Source: Nitrospira sp. UBA2083 (GTDB lineage Bacteria > Nitrospirota > Nitrospiria > Nitrospirales > Nitrospiraceae). Taken from it: 7,506 nt of DNA. How positions within the stretch are numbered: position 1 is the stretch's first letter; each line of letters starts with the position of its first letter. Positions 6,009 to 7,506 of the stretch are shown here, one piece after another. The stretch is from contig DCZN01000011.1 in assembly GCA_002331625.1 (NCBI GenBank), positions 69,703 to 77,208 of the forward strand, written 5' to 3'. The notes under the pieces were generated by a model. The model made no database searches, was not told the DNA's origin, and was given only the letters and a program-made list of their open reading frames with translations. A program made the translations under genes and the position numbers.

Positions 6009-6025
6009 AGGACCGAGCGGAGGAC

Positions 6026-6047
6026 GACGCTGCCAGGAACGAGCGTC
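6026..6047. terminator. weak hairpin between two convergent genes
   Basis: GACGCT (6026-6031) and AGCGTC (6042-6047) can form a six-base stem with a ten-base loop in the 45-base gap between the stops of the convergent DUF2330 and 304-residue protein genes. There is no T run on either side, so it would be at best a weak or Rho-assisted terminator. The location is the main support. Confidence 0.3.
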
Positions 6048-6053
6048 AATGAA

Positions 6054-6968
6054 CTAGACTTGAATTGACAGCGAAAGAGATGTCTCTGTGATGGTCTGAT
6101 AGGCAACCACTACATTGTGACTGCTTGGGGATGAGTCACGTTCACCGGATCCTTGTGCCCCTGAAGGGTTCTGCTCATCGGTCTTGGGGCTCCGCTCATC
6201 TTGAAGCGCCTTGACCAGATCCTCGTGCAGCTTGTCCAGGAAGTCAGGCAGATACGTGCGAATCTTTTCTGACTCGACCCTGGCCTCATTCAAGGCGTCC
6301 AGGACTTGTTGTACGAGTGATGCGAAGTGTCCGTCTTTCGTCGGCACCTTGAAGTGCGTGTCATCGGGCGAATCAGATGACGGGGTGGGCGCCGTGGTAC
6401 CGGTGGACGACTGCGGGATCGCCGCGGCCGCCCCTAGCGCCCCACCCGGGGTAATCTGTGATGCCGCTACCACTGTCACGGATCGGACGACTTCGACACC
6501 GAGATCCAGCGAGGTGAGTGTCGTTAACCGACCGAACCCTTCGGCAAGGTTGTCAGACTGAACCCGTGCATGCTCATCCTGCCCCTGAATGAATCCGCGA
6601 AAGATATTCCCAATTTTCTGGAAGAGTACGTCGAGGTCCTCCAACTCTTCCTGGTTGAGATCTCCATCCACAGCTATTCCAAATCGATGTTGGAGGGCAG
6701 AGTACGTGGACCTCGCGTCGAGGCTTTCTGCTGCCCGATCCCTCTCTCTGCGAGCCTCATAACTCGCGGACCGAAACTCGGTCTCAAGGTCTGCCGTCAG
6801 GGTGATCCGATCTCCTTCGGCCGTCGTCACACTGACGCGCCCGGAAAACTCGTTGGACAGCGCGACACCACTGACCCCTGTATCCAGTCGATACCCGCCC
6901 ACCTCGGATGGTGATCGGAGATTGAAGAACTGACTGAGGTCGGGAGAAGTCATGGTCTGAACAGGCAT
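6054..6968 (-). CDS. hypothetical protein, 304 residues, cytoplasmic-looking
   Basis: The ATG at 6968 has AGAGGA seven bases upstream. There is no signal peptide or membrane helix. Three regions can be seen. The N-terminal part (1-65) contains SGVALSNEFSGRVSVTTAEG and DRITLTADLE, which reads as beta strands. A charged helix follows (66-95). The middle (96-160) has FGIAVDGDLNQEELEDL and LFQKIGNIFRGFIQGQ, a pattern (G-x-L-x-x-E followed by F..G) I associate with hypothetical proteins that also carry an EGDxxxLT strand, but I cannot name the family. DGDLNQEE looks a little like a calcium loop but lacks the acidic residue at position 12 of an EF-hand. A Ser/Thr/Pro linker (about 186-203) leads to a helical segment (213-258), a polar low-complexity stretch (259-284) and a final strand (YQTITETSLSLSIQV). 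Its start is 132 bases from the divergent lipoprotein gene. Confidence 0.75.
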   Translation of the reverse strand: MPVQTMTSPDLSQFFNLRSPSEVGGYRLDTGVSGVALSNEFSGRVSVTTAEGDRITLTADLETEFRSASYEARRERDRAAESLDARSTYSALQHRFGIAVDGDLNQEELEDLDVLFQKIGNIFRGFIQGQDEHARVQSDNLAEGFGRLTTLTSLDLGVEVVRSVTVVAASQITPGGALGAAAAIPQSSTGTTAPTPSSDSPDDTHFKVPTKDGHFASLVQQVLDALNEARVESEKIRTYLPDFLDKLHEDLVKALQDERSPKTDEQNPSGAQGSGERDSSPSSHNVVVAYQTITETSLSLSIQV

Positions 6969-7053
6969 GTCGCGTCCTCTGTTCTATCGGTCTGCGATGA
7001 GCGTATTCTTGTTCTCCTATCGGTACCCCGTCAGATGAACTTAAGAGATCTTA

Positions 7054-7062
7054 TGGTATAGT
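7054..7062 (+). promoter_or_regulatory. extended -10 promoter of the lipoprotein gene
   Basis: TGGTATAGT gives a TGn extension followed by a -10 hexamer with five of six consensus bases. The -35 region is poor (ATGAAC at 7035-7040 with 16-base spacing), as usual for extended -10 promoters. The expected start near 7069 would leave a leader of about 32 bases holding the ribosome binding site. It faces away from the minus-strand gene starting at 6968. Confidence 0.6.
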
Positions 7063-7100
7063 GACCGGACTGAACTATCCTCATGACAGGGAGGACTCCT

Positions 7101-7499
7101 ATGAAAGACCGTTTGAGATATTCTGTGATCGTCGCTATCAGCATGGTGCTCGGAACAACTGGGTGCACGATCAAGGCCACCCTTGAGCAAATTACCGACA
7201 CCACGTCCAACATCACCGGTACGACCTCAGGGGCGGCTTGGTGGAGCGAGGACGGCCAGATCAAGCCGGATTTTAAAGCCGCCGCGTTTGTGGCCTTTAA
7301 TCAGACGAATCTGCAACACGATCTGGCGGCCGGACGTGGCGAGTACTTGGCATCCATGAGCAAACTGTTGGGTGTACCGGCTGACCGAGAACCAGCATTC
7401 TTCTCTGCCGCCCAAGCCAACTATATCAAGACGGCCGACCAGAGTCCCGGAGAGCTGCTTGCGCGTCTTCGCGAGGCGTCCAAACTCTTCACGTATTGA
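7101..7499 (+). CDS. DUF3015-like small lipoprotein
   Basis: A 132-residue protein. I took the ATG at 7101 because GGGAGGA lies six bases upstream; an ATG at 7083 in frame precedes that site. A signal sequence, MKDRLRYSVIVAISMVLGTTGC, ends in a Cys at residue 22 that could be lipidated, although Thr rather than Leu at -3 makes the lipobox imperfect. The mature part starts with a Thr/Ser-rich stretch (TDTTSNITGTTSGAAWW) and then contains FVAFNQTNLQHDLAAGRGEY followed by LASMSKLLGVP, which matches what I remember of the C-terminal core of DUF3015 proteins (N..L..D.A.G.GE.L..L..LLG). The function of that family is unknown. The gene has its own promoter and no visible operon partner; the window ends seven bases after the stop. 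Confidence 0.78.
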   Translation: MKDRLRYSVIVAISMVLGTTGCTIKATLEQITDTTSNITGTTSGAAWWSEDGQIKPDFKAAAFVAFNQTNLQHDLAAGRGEYLASMSKLLGVPADREPAFFSAAQANYIKTADQSPGELLARLREASKLFTY

Positions 7500-7506
7500 C
7501 GTGGCG

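Noticed and set aside
6002..6058. GAACTAGA repeated at 6002-6009 and 6051-6058 around the two convergent stops
   Set aside because: Eight bases is short, and CTAG supplies a stop codon on both strands, so chance and stop-codon use explain it.
1..7506. Insertion sequence, phage or CRISPR features
   Set aside because: No transposase or integrase frame, no terminal inverted repeats around the repeat-bracketed segment, and no regularly spaced repeats were found.

Overview
The window looks like a piece of a bacterial chromosome with moderately high GC. The mix of genes (an NqrB/RnfD-like membrane protein next to a DUF2330 protein, a DUF3015-like lipoprotein, several small exported proteins of unknown function, and an MntA/HepT pair) suggests Nitrospira or a close relative in the Nitrospirota. 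That assignment rests on remembered similarity and on no rRNA or other marker, so it is tentative. I see no tRNA, rRNA, CRISPR array, transposase or phage gene.

Layout. Positions 1-157 (minus) hold the first 52 codons of a conserved hypothetical gene that runs off the left edge. Just upstream of it lies a small membrane protein gene (start at 612, minus) whose last transmembrane helix is out of frame, so it carries a one-base frameshift or a sequencing indel. Next comes a DJ-1/PfpI protein close to isonitrile hydratase (779-1441, minus). Two short exported proteins follow on the plus strand: a proline-rich one (1536-1883), whose -10 box lies almost on its start codon, and a Sel1-repeat protein (1957-2424).

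Positions 2566-3770 are the most unusual part. A 76-base element, identical between copies over 55 bases, occurs twice in direct orientation. A complete type VII toxin-antitoxin pair, mntA-hepT (minus strand), lies between the copies. The right copy is the 5' leader and ribosome binding site of the RnfD-like gene (3772-4659). The left copy has the same leader and ribosome binding site but has lost its start codon. The leader can fold into one hairpin with GGA in its loop and a second that pairs the Shine-Dalgarno sequence with an upstream CCTCC.

The RnfD-like gene overlaps a DUF2330 gene (4656-6008) by four bases, so the two are probably translationally coupled. They form a membrane protein plus exported cysteine-containing protein pair. 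Convergent to them is a 304-residue protein of unknown function (6054-6968, minus). Divergent from that is a DUF3015-like lipoprotein (7101-7499, plus) with a clear extended -10 promoter. Apart from the toxin-antitoxin pair and the RnfD-like/DUF2330 pair, the genes show no obvious shared pathway.
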